The notes under the pieces are model-generated. The model was not told the origin of the DNA, made no database searches, and saw nothing but the letters and a program-made list of their open reading frames with translations. Shown piece by piece: positions 31,380-43,355 of a stretch of DNA of 64,000 nt (position 1 is its first letter; every line of letters starts with the position of its first letter). The stretch covers positions 37,014,001 through 37,078,000 of the forward strand of contig OZ231126.1 in the NCBI GenBank assembly GCA_965153355.1, in the 5' to 3' direction. The DNA comes from Flaccisagitta enflata (Eukaryota > Chaetognatha > Sagittoidea > Aphragmophora). The position numbers and the translations under genes are program-made.

Positions 31380-32960
31380 AAGTACTATTTCCATTGCAAT
31401 TTTTGTGGCTATAAACAAAAGAAATAGGGGGCAAATAAACAATTTTTTTTTATTTTTTGGTGTTTATCAATACAAAAAATTTAGCGTTTACAAACACTTA
31501 ATTTTTGTTGTTTATAAACAACAATATTATTGTGTTTATAAACAATCAATTATGGGCTCTTTTTAACGATTTTTGGGGTCAAAAAAATCAGTAGCAACCT
31601 TCAAAATTTTGATTTTTCTAATAGAACATTTTCTAGTGTGGACATTTTCAGTTTGTACTGATCAGGTCAAACAATCTCTTATTTTCCTTCGTTCATAAAC
31701 AGTGATATATAGTCGTTTATAAACAACGTTTTTTACTGCCATTTAAACAATTTTCGTTTATTTGACTTGCATTTTTAATGTTTATAAACAGTTGTATAGC
31801 ATTGTTTATAGACGGCGTTTATTTGGCGTTTATAAACACCCCTGATATCGAGCACGTAATATCTCGTGCTACGATGATATTATTGATATACTAAGCCTAT
31901 CAATAAAAAAGAAGTACCTTATTTTACATTGATAGAACGTGTACAAGAAAACAAAAAGAACACGCCTAATAAAGCATTTTTCAAGATTTTCAGAAACTCT
32001 TTCAATCTTGACCAATCCCAGGTCTATAAATAAACAGTTTTGAAGCTAGAGCCCTCCTGAGAGGTACGGAATACGTTTTATACAATGTACGTAGGAATAC
32101 CAGATTGAAACCAATTGAAGGTATTTTCAATGGCCTCTTCAGTGAAAATCTATTCAAAGGGTGTCTTATTTATTGATACATGCGGAATCTAACACCTGTG
32201 CAAAAATTATTGCAACAACTTTGTAAGATAGTCAAACCTTAATGAAAAAAAATGAAGAAATTTAGTTTTCACGACTAGTTAGTACTCAAAAAATGCTTCA
32301 CTTTGCTCATGAATAACATCTCAATTAGTTAAAACAAAGCCAAGATATAACAAAATCAGTAAAAACATCTATCTCTCTTGGTACTGCAAAATTACCAGAA
32401 AACAGTGTCATCTTTTAAAAAACTCTTAAATTTGATTGAACATAGACAAAATCATGCGGATTGCGCCACTGGTTAGATCTTGAGCTGTAGTTTAATAATC
32501 TCATGGATTTCAAGTCTAATTTCATAAGCAAAGTGATTAAATCTTGGTGTAAAAATAACCCAAAATTGACATTCTGAACACAACCACCTATCAGTTGTGT
32601 TAAATAAATCTAACTGGCGTCTTCTAAAAGGGATTGAAATTTTTTTTTGTCTTATCATAAGTAGTATTATCATAAATATAACCAAACCTGATCAAATATG
32701 TGAATACAGAATAGTTCAAGGGGACACATTAATAAATGTTGTTGTTGCAATAATTATTGCACAGATGTAAGTGATATCATCTTAAATTCATAATTACATA
32801 AACTTTATGATAAAGTGTTGCCAGCTCATTTCATACCATAATATCGAGCAAACGCCTCTGTCATCGTCAATGCCATGTTATGAGCAGTGTCTTTTTATTT
32901 CTTTGCCCATGACAGAGGATCAAATTGTAAATTTCCTTTTAATCAACCCCATTTCCTAAA
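31380..32960. other. No gene seen; AT-rich with TTTATAAACA repeats
   Basis: TTTATAAACA-type palindromic motifs continue to about 31850 as a decayed extension of the satellite. The rest is AT-rich. Upstream exons of the transporter at 32965 would be expected on this side, but none could be identified. Confidence 0.4.
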
Positions 32961-32964
32961 ACAG

Positions 32965-33555
32965 ATGGCATACGTCACAGCGTTGGTCATCTCTTTCCTA
33001 ATCAGCGTGATGTTCATCAGCTTCGATCTGCTGCAACAACGCGGCGTTCATTCCATCGTTTTCCAATTCAATTTCTCCGCCGTTTCCTTTTTGACGGCGT
33101 TGGCGGCGTCTTTAGTCTTCGAGCGCGATTCCACGTGGGCGGCGTTGACTTTCATCGCGCCGACTTCCATCGACGGCGCCGTTTCTTTGATCGGCGTCGT
33201 CCTCATCGGCGTTTTCCAGACTTTGGTCCGCTTTTGCGTCTATTTCTCGATGCGTCACACCACGCCGGAAGTCGTGTCGTTGATGGCCGTGTTGGAGATT
33301 CCTCTTTCCTACTTCTTGGCTTATCTCTCATTCGGTCAACGGCCGGATGTTCTCGGCGGCGTTGGTGCCGCGCTTATCTTCGTCGCCGTCGTCATCGTCA
33401 ATATCAATTTCGACGAAAAATGTGGAGGGATTGGGAACGACGAGGAGCGACGAAAGGACGTTAAAAATAGCGTCGAAATAAACGCATCGGCGAAAGAATC
33501 GGTCGTTGAAGACAGGCCGTTGATAATCAGAGAAGCGCGTGAAAACCGGGAATAG
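32965..33555 (+). CDS. EamA/SLC35-like transporter, C-terminal half (last exon)
   Basis: 197 codons including the stop, clearly richer in GC than the flanks. Five hydrophobic segments fit the second EamA repeat of drug/metabolite transporters: residues about 2-22, 30-51, 74-96, 111-131 and 137-156. The motif MAVLEIPLSYFLAYLSFGQ (about 113-131), followed by a glycine-rich last helix, is typical of the family's E-P-x-x-x-x-x-x-x-x-x-x-x-E region. The charged, hydrophilic tail would be cytosolic. CCTAAAACAG just before the ATG looks like a 3' splice site, so this is probably the last exon of an SLC35F/G-like gene; the ATG may be internal. The substrate cannot be told from the sequence. Confidence 0.65.
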   Translation: MAYVTALVISFLISVMFISFDLLQQRGVHSIVFQFNFSAVSFLTALAASLVFERDSTWAALTFIAPTSIDGAVSLIGVVLIGVFQTLVRFCVYFSMRHTTPEVVSLMAVLEIPLSYFLAYLSFGQRPDVLGGVGAALIFVAVVIVNINFDEKCGGIGNDEERRKDVKNSVEINASAKESVVEDRPLIIREARENRE

Positions 33556-33559
33556 ATAT

Positions 33560-33918
33560 TTTCATCATCAGGAATCGCATTTGTTGACATTTTTTGATAA
33601 ATCTATTTATTTTAAAAAAAGTCGAAGAATACCTTCTGCTTTTTGAGGCCTACGGCGGAAATCGATTTTCCCATTTTCTTATGAGTGGTTTGAGAAAGTT
33701 GGTAAGTTTTTGGGCCCAAATGGTACTACGCATGAAATTAATAGCTAAGAAAAAGCTAATTCTCCTCTTTCAGATGACGCCAAGCAGAATTCTGTGCGAT
33801 CAATAGTTTTGGAGCTGTGATTTTTTAAATCTTTTTTTATTTTTTCGCGTTTATCTTTTTTTTCCCAAAGATCAATATTTTTTATTGATCCTAATTTCGA
33901 CCCTATACTTATAACATG
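33560..33918. other. 3' flank of the transporter; nothing further seen
   Basis: AT-rich with GATAAA and TTTATTTT stretches that could serve polyadenylation. No clear AATAAA just after the stop. Confidence 0.35.
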
Positions 33919-34223
33919 AAACAAGCCCCAGAGAGCAACAGTCGTGTGCGTCTGGAAATGACAAATAAAAGAGCAGAAACATGTTGGAATGTTAAGAATG
34001 TTAAAAAATGTTGAAAAAAGTAAAAAAAATGTTAAAAAATGTTAAAAAATGTTAAAAATTGTTAGAAAATGTTAAAGAATATTAAAAGATGTTAAAAGAT
34101 GATAAGAGATGTTTAAAAATGTTAAAACATGTTAAGAAATGTTAAAACAATCAAAAATTTAGAAACATTTCGGACGGACCGACCGACCGAGAGACCAAGG
34201 TGTAGAGTGCCGTGCACGTGACT
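33919..34223 (+). mobile_element. Hairpin-ended element with GTTAAAAAAT core
   Basis: AAACAAGCCCCAGAGAGC, AGTCGTGTGC, then about 200 bp of GTTAAAAAATGTTAAAAAAT repeats, a short GACGGACCGACCGACC, and 3' end AGTGCCGTGCACGTGACT then AAAA. Same ends as family A with a third type of core. Confidence 0.75.
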
Positions 34224-34285
34224 AAAAGAGTCAATATGACGCTAGCTTTTGAATCACTCGCATTTTACCCGGCTTGCTCATGCGC

Positions 34286-34445
<160 letters not shown>

Positions 34446-35900
34446 TGTCTCAACATTTTACACTGCGAACCATAAAAAAGATTACAGCTGTTCTAAAAGA
34501 TATTACTCATGAAAAAAATGACTTTTCAATACTTTTTTGTGAGAATTGGAAAAAGTGTTATCAAATGAAGCGAATGTCACAAATCCGATGAGTTTTCATC
34601 AATTATTTTAGATTTTATGACAAAAAGATGAAAGTGGTGCCAGAATCTATGTCTGAACTATAAATTCTTTAAAAAGTATCAATAAGGGATCTTTTTTATT
34701 GGATTTTTGGCATTAGCAGTGCAAGAAATCAATTGAAATCATAAATCATTTAAAAGATATTCAAAACAGCTTTCATTTGCCGCACATCTCACATTTCTAC
34801 CTCAATTCGTTTAGACGCAGTAAAAAATAGACTGAAGAGTATTCATTTTCAAGTTTGAAAAAGTGCAATACCAAAATGTACCCATTTAACTTCAAATGGA
34901 TGTGATTTCCAAACGAATAAAGTTAGGAGTCTGGGAATGGTCTAGAATGAAAGATCTTTTAAAAATCTTTCAAATGGTCACTGATTTTGTTTACTTTCTT
35001 TTATTTAAACATGGATATTTTAAGAGAAGAAAAAGATCAGTATTTTTTTGAATTTGTGTGAAGAAAATATCATTTATAAAGGGTTCAAATCAAGTAAAAA
35101 CCGATCGAAATCAATGACATTGAGAAAGCCCTTCAAAAAATCTGTCATTTGAGCCGTTTCTTGAGTTACTAGCTCAATTGGTTTACAAATTGCAATAGTT
35201 TTAGTAAAATTTGTCATTTACAAACTATCACAAAAAATCTGTTGTTTTCCCACTTCGGTTTTGATACATTTGTCTTCATTTTAACATAAAATCCAAACAA
35301 ATTGATCGAATTCGATGGGACTGGTGGCAAATTGTTCATTTTTTGAAGCTCTTTAAAATGCTCATGAGTAACAATAAGATTTGTTGAATTTGAACTGTGT
35401 GAAACTATACTGAAAGTTGTAACTTTTTTTTATGAGTCGCACTGTATTTACGACTTTTTTCTTATGGTGATTAGCCGCCTTTATTGTATTAATAGGGGAC
35501 AAGAAGCTTGAAGTTGAAGTAAAAAACAAATTTTCATCATCTATGTCTTCATTTTGAGGTGCATTTCTCGTTTGAATGATATGGGAGAGAGTGAATCAGA
35601 ATACCATTGTACCATCTTTCAGATAGAAAAAAAATCCTTAAACAAGCATCTACTTTGGAGAAGCGCTGTACCTAAACGAGTAAAACGACTACAACCAGTT
35701 TGGTTTTATCTTGAAGATTTGGTTATACTTTTTAAAATGAGACCTTTCTAGGGTTGGTGACTTTTTTGTCCCATGCACACGACTCTTTAACCCGTTATGA
35801 GGTTTGTTTACTTCGTCAACTTAATAAGCGACAGTGGCATACAAAATTCACAACCAAATCACAAACAGACAGTATAAACTAGCATGACTACAATAAAGGT
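34446..35900. other. No gene seen; AT-rich intergenic
   Basis: AT-rich. At 35453-35485 lies GGTGATTAGCCGCCTTTATTG, shared with 58500-58532 (GGCGATTAGCCGCCTTTATTG). AAATCCAAACAAAT-type sequence here resembles segments near 48785 and 48985. Confidence 0.4.
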
Positions 35901-36404
35901 AAAAGATAATTAGTCGTCCTGGGAGAGAATACCAAAAAGACGTGATACAGTTGCATTAGTATGACCAGGAAGAGAATTTTGAAATTTCCGCCTGACTTTT
36001 TCAAAAATTTCAGTCAGTGATGGGTAATTAAAACCTTCTCTTAGAGTATGGACACGCTCCCACCATTGGAAGGTAAATATCTTACGTATACCGTCATTTA
36101 TGGCAACATTACAATCATTCATCTGCTTAGAAGAGTAATCTTTCACTGACGCAGCGTAAGAAAAGCAGGGGACACAATGGGAATACAAAAGTTGCATCAA
36201 AATGGGCTCGTTTCGTATTTGAATCTGATTAAGAATCGAGTTGGCTGATCTATAAAAAGATCTCAAATCAGCTTCATGAGAGAAAGATAGACCGGGGTTA
36301 CTTGTTAACGTGGCACCCAAATATTTAATTTTTTCCACAAAATCAATGTTACCCCCCGCAATTGTAAGTGGTTTGATTTTGCTGGTATCCACGCCTTTTT
36401 TTGA

Positions 36405-36619
36405 AACAAGGCCGGATACACGGCTACCCCAGTCGCGTGCGGGTGGGCAGGGGCCATAATTGAGGTCAACGAAGCATTTGGGCAGGAGCAGTAAGGCCAA
36501 AAACCCCATTAACGCCGAAAAAGTAAAGTGTGACGGACGGACGGACGGACCGACGGAACGACGGACCGACGGAGGGACGGACGGACAAAGCGGGGTGTAG
36601 AGTCGCGTAGCACGCGACT
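36405..36619 (+). mobile_element. Hairpin-ended element (family A) inside the LINE
   Basis: ACAAGGCCGGATACACGGC, AGTCGCGTGC, GGGCAGGGGCCATAATTGAG, GGCAGGAGCAGTAAGGCC, TAAAGTGTGACGGACGGACG and hairpin AGTCGCGTAGCACGCGACT. The 3' GCACGCGACT exactly matches the 5' motif in reverse. Removing it joins the LINE codons for IMIF directly to KKGVD in frame, with no target duplication. Confidence 0.9.
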
Positions 36620-36706
36620 AAAAATCATGATATTTGATTTTTTGGCATTAAAGGATAATCCGTAATTGCAGCAATATGTCTCACATTGCTCGATCATTCC
36701 TTGTAA

Positions 36707-37518
36707 GCCGGATCGCGTGGGACAGACGTGTAACGATACTATCGACTGGACGATTAATCTGGTCGATTTTCTTAATTTCTGAATAATCTTCCTGATTCAC
36801 CAAAACGCTTATGTATCGGGTCGATTTTTTGTCTTATTTTCCGGCACAAAGGAACTTAGCTCAAATTTAGTAATGAGACTGATCTCTGGGTTTGAATTAA
36901 GAAATAAGCTCGTAAAATTGAATACTTTTGATATTGAATAGATTAAAACGGAATAATAAACAAATTGAGAAAAATTTTAGCACACTGGAAAATGCAAGAT
37001 TTCACTCAATCATGCAAATTAGAGAAACGCACGGGCGTGCATGGCTGCTCAAAGCAGAATTTCTTCATGTAGGGATTATATCAAAGCCTTTTTTAAGTGC
37101 GAGCCTCTGTTGGTTGGTTGGTTTGTTGGTTGGTTGGTCAGTTCGTCAGTCAAATGTTTGAAATGCACAAAATGGCTGATTCTGACATCAAAATTTCTTT
37201 TATCAAAATGTTCCCCATTTCGAGTATACTCTTGAACACTGGATAGAAAAGTACTTTCTGGCTTATTTGCGAAGTGATGGGAACTATTTTTGTTTTTGCC
37301 AAAATTCAAGTGGTTCTTTACAAAGCAAAGGTGAAATATTTCATATATCTTATGTTGTCATGCCGAGAGGCTTCTAAAACATGTTGCTCTGACTGTAAAC
37401 AGCATTTGTAAATGGGAAAAGGGCTAACTGACAAAAAATCGACTTATGGTCGATACTTTGTTTGGGATCGACCATGATTCGATCGACCCGGTCGATACTG
37501 TAAAAAGAAAAATCGTGA
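36707..37518. mobile_element. 812-bp insertion in the LINE
   Basis: Removing it joins GAG GTG to TTA CAA GGA (minus strand; P-E-V-L-Q-G) in frame, so both edges are defined to within a base or two. Its ends are weak inverted repeats rich in GTCGAT: GATACTATCGACTGGACGAT on the left and ATCGACCCGGTCGATACTG on the right. No protein is encoded. It contains a smaller element at 37089-37192. Confidence 0.7.
37089..37192 (-). mobile_element. AAGTGCG-subfamily element, nested
   Basis: TTTTTTAAGTGCGAGCCTCT, a GGTTGGTTGGTTTGTTGG core, then AAATGCACAAAATGGCTGA, matching 6736-6835. The hairpin is half lost. Confidence 0.55.
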
Positions 37519-38559
37519 CACCTCTGGCGTGGGAGATAAAAGAACAATGTCATCAGCAAAAAAAAGTGAAGACAGAAATAAACCATCAATATGACAGCCA
37601 AGCTTCAATTGACGTAGTTGTTAATTGTTGCATTAAGCCATCGTAATAACAGGCGAAAAAGTCAGGGGAGTTTATCCCGCCCTGTTTGATACCAAGAGGG
37701 ACGGGAAAAGAGCGACTAATTTCTGTGCCCCGCTTAACTTCTGAATACATGTTTCCGTACCAAAACACGAGGCAGAGTAAGATACAAAGTGGAATTTTTC
37801 GATTCATTAACTTTGAAAATAGACCGTAGTGTGATATTCGATCAAAAGCCTTGCTACAATCTAAAAAAGCAACGTAAACACGTGAATTGTGACTAACAAA
37901 GTGGTCAATAGTTGATTTAAGACAATAGATTGCATGACTCGTGCTCGTTTTCCGCTTAAAACCAAATTGTAGATCATCTGTAATTAGTAAGTGAGACGTC
38001 TTGAGTTGGATTGCAAATTCAAAAAGTTTAGATGGAAGGCTACTTAAAGTGATGCCACGATAATTAGATGGATCAGATGCATCACCCTGAATGTCTTTTA
38101 TAATGGGTGATATGGTGCCCTTTAAAAATTCCGTTGGTACAAAGCCATGTTGTAACATACTGTTAAAAAGGATCTGAAAATGTTGCAGCAATCTTGGACC
38201 ACCATAGAGAAAATGCTGTGGTTTCACAGTGCCTGCTGTTGCTTTGCCCACCTTTACTCTGGAGGCGATATCAATCATGTCCGACCAGGAAAGATAAGTA
38301 GACATAATGTCATCATTAACATGATTTGAAAAGTATCGAGAAAACTCATTAAAAGTGTTTTTTAAAGAAATATGTTCGGGAGTATCATGACCACCGTAAA
38401 CCGATTCAAAGTAAGATGAGAACATATCAGCGATACGTTTTTCATTGGTTTCGCCGGCAATTCTAGACGCAAGAGAGTCACCAACCCTATTCATGGCATT
38501 CCAAGACTTCCAAAAAGAATTGGCATCCCGATTTAGAAGATCAGAACACATTCTATTTG

Positions 38560-39540
38560 TTTGTTCTCTAGCATAGACTTAGACTCGAAAGTTTTCCTAG
38601 GTCAGTCAGTAGCTCAATCTTTTGCATGGACCTGCTCAGCGCTTTCAATAATGCACGTTTCAAATTTCAAGGTTCTGGCTCAAATACTTTAGAAGTTATG
38701 AGCATTTGTTGGAACCATATCAAACTGAAAAAGTTCCAGGAGAATTTTTAAACTTTCTTTGAAAATATGGCCGGCAGTGAATTTCAACTGAATTTCAACA
38801 AAAAAGTAAAGTTACAGGATTTTGGATCTAGGCAAATCAAACAATTTCCTATTGATTGCACCCTACTTTTAAAAACCATTTTTCAAAAAAATATTTTGTG
38901 ATTTTTTTTTCTAAGTCCTCAACGCGTGACACAAAAATTTTCTAAGTTTTTTTGAAAAAAGTGAAAATGCAAGATTTTGGATCTAGGCGAATCAAACAAT
39001 TTCCTATCGATTGCACCCCACTTTTTTTTTCAGAAAAAGACGTTCAGAATTTTGGTTAATGAGATCAACAGAGTTATGTGCATACACCAAGGTATCTTTC
39101 AGGACCAAATTAAGGCTGATTAATTAGACCTCAAGCTCATGCCGTTAATCCCTCTGGCCCGGCCGCATTTAAAAGAGAAATCGGAAAATTCACCAGGACT
39201 CAGATTCCGGATGTAAGGTCAATCTCTACTCTAGCAGCATCAGATTTGTGTCTACGAAGTGCAATTTTGTACCGATATTGACAATTCTTTTTATGATGGT
39301 CGGATTTATGATCAGTCCTTTTGTTCGTCCGTCTATAACATTTTGCTTTTTTTGTGTGTGTCTATGGGTTTTTTTTGCACTGCCTCTGCCCTTATGCTTC
39401 ATTAATTATTTAGTATCATTGCCCCGTAGCCTTCTTCAATAAGGAGCAGAACTCTCTCAATTCTCTTATTTCGGTGAAGAATCTGCAAGATTAAGATTCC
39501 TACTTTTTCTTTTGCAATGATAACTAAACTAGTTCCTTTT
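38560..39540. other. No gene seen
   Basis: AT-rich. A segment containing ATTTTGGATCTAGGC and AATCAAACAATTTCCTAT occurs twice (about 38817 and 38970), each followed by ATTGCACCC: a 150-bp tandem duplication. Confidence 0.5.
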
Positions 39541-39544
39541 GTTC

Positions 39545-39703
39545 AGTCAATTGTGCGGGGTGGGGAGGGGGAGCAATGGATGGTTGGAACTTGGAAGGAT
39601 GAAAAAAATGTATTTGAAAACTCTACTGTTCGCCCATCTGCACCGACGGACGGACGGACGGACGGACGGACAAAGCCCCTTATAGAGTTGCGTGTCCGCA
39701 ACT
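39545..39703 (+). mobile_element. Hairpin-ended element (family B), 5' end altered
   Basis: GACGGACGGACGGACGG core, AAGCCCCTTATAG and AGTTGCGTGTCCGCAACT hairpin. The expected GGATACACGG start is replaced by GTGCGGGGTGGGGAGG-like sequence. Confidence 0.65.
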
Positions 39704-40170
39704 GGAAAAAAAAAAGAAAAAGGGAAAAAAGAGAAAGAAAAGCGAGAGAAATAAGGGAGACTGAACAGTGAACAAGTGAACAAGAGAGCCAGCAAGAATC
39801 AAAGAATCAAAGAATCAAAGAATTATGGGAAGAGAGAGGGCAGAAAAACAGCGAAACGGAGAAGGAAAGAATGAAAGAATGAAAGAAGGAAAAAACAACA
39901 AGAAAAAAAAGGGGAAAGAAAAGTGAAAGAAAAGCGGAAGAATTAAGGGAGACAGAACAAGAGAGACAGCAAGAATGAAAGAGATAAAGATAGGAGAAAA
40001 TGGAAAGATGGAGGAAAGGATGTAAGAAAGAATGAATGATTGAAAGATAGATAGATAATGAAAGGAAGAAAGAAAAAAAAGAAAGGAAGAAAGTAAGGAA
40101 GATGGAAAGGAAAGAAAAAGCAAAGTAAGGAAGAAGAAAAAAAAGAAAGGAGGAAGTATATAACTTCCAG
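39704..40170. repeat. Purine-rich AAGA/GAAA region
   Basis: Degenerate purine tract with a duplicated unit: GAAAAGCGAGAGAAATAAGG at about 39738 is nearly repeated at about 39926. Confidence 0.75.
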
Positions 40171-40269
40171 CCCCTTTCAAAGTTTCATACATAATTGCAT
40201 TGTTATTGTCCTTAGTTTCAAACAAACTGCCATTAGACACGACACAATTATCGCTTGGTTCCCTTGATA

Positions 40270-40760
40270 TCAATACCCGGAGCGGATGTTTGACTAGCTA
40301 TTCCTGGGAACTCCTATTTTCTGTGTGACAAATTTCTTTGATTGAAATTGGTGAGTTTGCTTCATTGTGAATGTTTGACTATGCCACTGTGGAAGAAAAT
40401 TGAGCGTCATACCGTCTACAGAGAGCTTCACTAGAGCGCATGCCAAAGGGACTAGGCAAAATTATGCCTTATAATGAAGCTGCCTTCTTGCCTATATACA
40501 AATAATTACAAAGATCTCTCATCAAATTGTACATTGATGTCTTTTAATTAAGTGTAAATTTTCCATGGGACCGAAAAATATTGCCTGTAAATCATGTTAA
40601 GCTGTTAAATCAGGTGTTGTTAAATCAGGGAAAATCAACGTTATAAAAGCCTAAACAATTTTGGAACCTAAGCGTCAAAGTTACTGAATCAGAAATGCTG
40701 TTTCGTCGTCGCGTGAGCTAAGCGTGACTTTATTTGGTCGGTGCGCCTGTTGGTCTTTCG
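40270..40760. other. No gene seen
   Basis: GAGCTTCACTAGAGCGCATG (40425) is shared with 11719 and forms a small foldback with TGAAGC at 40473. Nothing else was recognised. Confidence 0.4.
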
Positions 40761-40769
40761 CGTTTCTCT

Positions 40770-40773
40770 CTCC

Positions 40774-40860
<87 letters not shown>
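40770..40860. repeat. (CT)n microsatellite
   Basis: About 42 CT units. Confidence 0.95.
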
Positions 40861-40863
<3 letters not shown>

Positions 40864-41270
40864 GTCCCATGATTTAAACGATATCAGGAAATAGAATCAT
40901 TTTAGGCCCAAAATCATTTGTCTCTTACCAAATATTAATGTAGATAGACCCAATTCATCCCCTAGGCTTAGTTTCAGGGCAGGGCATTCATATAAAGGAC
41001 AAGGTATAAACCTCAGAGTACTAAATGAACTCATAAGTGCAAGTTGCTGAGATCTAGGAAAATGGAGTAAAAATACCCTCATACATAAAATGCAAAATTC
41101 AGGGCCGTCAGCCATGACAATGCAAGACGAAGACTTGATCTACATAGTCAGTAGATGATAGAACCTAAATATATAAGCGGCTAAGATTTTCTACCAAGAA
41201 AAGTTATTTCAAACAGATCTAGTTTTATGGCGCAAATCACCTAATTCCATTCTATTTCCTGGACTTGTGG
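40861..41270. other. No gene seen
   Basis: AT-rich spacer; no recognised exon. Confidence 0.35.
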
Positions 41271-41274
41271 GGGT

Positions 41275-41570
<296 letters not shown>

Positions 41571-41697
41571 CGCTACAATCATTTGTTCGTATCACCGTAC
41601 CTCCTTGTTTCAAGAGGGCGCTAGCAGTAGGCTCGGTATGCGAGGATTCCTCCCGGGCGGCGCCATTTTGAATAAAGATTGACGCTGCGTAAAATTT

Positions 41698-42708
41698 TTG
41701 CCCGGAAACAATACATTCGACTTTCGTCCTCACGCGTCCCTTCCCTGCCTGAATGAGCGTCAACCACGTTATGGCGTCGCGCTAACGTCCATTGCCCGTC
41801 CCGCATCGGGTGTCTCGACTGTTGCAGCTCTCCCAAATAAACTAGCGACTAACGTTTCATCGATGATGGAGACGGCAATTAAGTCGTCAACAACGCCCTT
41901 GGCTTCATCGTCGTCCGTATTGAGTGCCGCCTCTCCTACACAGGATTTGGAGGAGGCACGTACGTTGACCACGTCTCTCTACGGCCTTGAAGAACGTGCA
42001 TCCAAGGCACTTCATTCCTCGCAACAGCCATGGACAATCCCTCTTCGTCCTTTGACCAGTTTGAGAGGACTCGTTCTCAGACTGCACTTTTCCAGGGCAA
42101 TTTTGCTCATTGGCGGACTGGCGTTGTCCCCTCGATTTGTCACCGACCACGCCTCCTCTGACTCATCTGTTGCAACCTTCCTTACAAAACCAGCGACTTA
42201 TGTTTCAGTGACTTTGGCGTCCTCGACGAAGAATTTGTCAGCTTCACCCGCGCATCCGGCATCATCCCATCCTGCTTCCGCCTCTCCTCCTCAGGACTTG
42301 GCTGTACTGACATCAAAAGCTCCTTTTCATCCTTCCGGCATATGTGCAACCGCGGCGTTCGCCTCCTCGACGCACAATGGTTGTGCCACGTCAACGTTCC
42401 CAGCCGACGTCACCTCATGTGTTTCAACATTTGCAATATTCTCTTTAAAACTGGCGATAGTTGATCCAACGACGGTTACTATCTCGGCAATAACGGCGAC
42501 GTTGAATTCATTAAGTGCGCCTCTGACTTTGTCCATTTCGTTGCGATTCTTATGGTCGTGTAAGGCACCGCGGATCGATCGTCTTACGAATACGTTGTCG
42601 ATTGTTTTTGTTTTTTTGAAGGGCATCGTTATCAGACTGCATCGTTCTAGGGCATTTTTGCTTCATGGCGGACTGGCGATCCCCCTTCCGTTTACCGAGG
42701 ACCTTTAG
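41698..42708 (+). CDS. Unrecognised 336-residue ORF, internally repetitive
   Basis: A 1-kb open frame in sequence richer in GC than its surroundings, rich in Ser, Ala, Thr and Leu. I do not recognise a family. Two stretches are related at DNA level (about 42081-42138 and 42630-42685, sharing TCAGACTGCA and TGGCGGACTGGCG), and AGCGACT...GTTTCA recurs at 41843 and 42191. The minus strand also has natural-looking frames (41769-41972 and 42327-42626, e.g. VVDDLIAVSIIDETLVA), so the true coding strand is uncertain. GGGCGGCGCCATTTTG at 41656 is promoter-like. It could be a repeat-derived pseudogene. Confidence 0.3.
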   Translation: MPGNNTFDFRPHASLPCLNERQPRYGVALTSIARPASGVSTVAALPNKLATNVSSMMETAIKSSTTPLASSSSVLSAASPTQDLEEARTLTTSLYGLEERASKALHSSQQPWTIPLRPLTSLRGLVLRLHFSRAILLIGGLALSPRFVTDHASSDSSVATFLTKPATYVSVTLASSTKNLSASPAHPASSHPASASPPQDLAVLTSKAPFHPSGICATAAFASSTHNGCATSTFPADVTSCVSTFAIFSLKLAIVDPTTVTISAITATLNSLSAPLTLSISLRFLWSCKAPRIDRLTNTLSIVFVFLKGIVIRLHRSRAFLLHGGLAIPLPFTEDL

Positions 42709-42719
42709 TTCATAGCAAT

Positions 42720-43355
42720 CTTACCGATTCCAGTTTTTTGCCCTTTTGGCTTCCTAGTTTCTTCCATACTGTTCGTCATCGACCTCCGCCTAATCTTAAA
42801 TGATGCCGTGATTATTTGTAATCTCGTTTATTTGAAGAAAAAAAAAGTGTCATTTTTGGCGTAATTTGAAAATTGATGGATGCCTTCTTTCCCTTGTTTT
42901 CCAGAAAAAAACAATACAAAATTTTTTAAATCTCTCTCCATCTTAACATACGTCTCGCACGGAACAAATCAGCGTCGCAGCGACGAGTCAAATATCTTCA
43001 TTCTATCCTATCAGCTACGCCCCGTTTCTTTAGAAAAGTGGAAAAGTAAAGGTTCTTGGGAAATGTAAGTAGAGGTGTGCTGCGTAGCCTGCGTTGTTGG
43101 TATGTTACGCGACGAGTACGTGCACTGTGTCACTCCTGAGCCCCTAATTTGACACAGTGGTCTGACGCATTCGCATACACCTTGATCTGGGTGTCTATTG
43201 AGATGTTAGATTTTTCGCCGTTTTGTTTTTGTTTTTACAGTTATGGTGATGAATAAACATTTTATCTTGCTCATAATTAGAACTAGCAAAATGATATTAA
43301 GATTATTGATTGTTACAGTCTGAGTTTCTGTATAAGCAATGATATAGTAAGTACC
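42720..43355. other. No gene seen
   Basis: Unremarkable sequence downstream of the ORF. Confidence 0.35.

Larger units (their letters stand above)
35912..38551 (-). pseudogene. Non-LTR (LINE) reverse transcriptase, broken
   Basis: Reading leftwards from 38551: an RT N-terminal part with SDPSNYRGITLSSLPSKLFE, QFGFKRKTSTSHAI, domain A VAFLDCSKAFDRIS and domain B GIKQGGINSPDFF. A frameshift near 37590 follows. The catalytic motif FFADDIVLLSPTPEV (37505-37565) is in another frame. An 812-bp insertion (36707-37518) follows, then QGMIEQCETYCCNYGLSFNA. A 215-bp element (36405-36619) comes next, then IDFVEKIKYLGATLTSN and a C-terminal region ending LFGILSQDD at the stop 35912. The order and motifs fit a CR1/Jockey-group LINE. 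The endonuclease is missing, so the copy is 5'-truncated. It cannot be functional as it stands. Confidence 0.9.

Noticed and set aside
33135-33590. Alternative frames overlapping the transporter exon
   Set aside because: They are shadows of the GC-rich coding frame; only the 32965-33555 frame gives membrane segments typical of the family.
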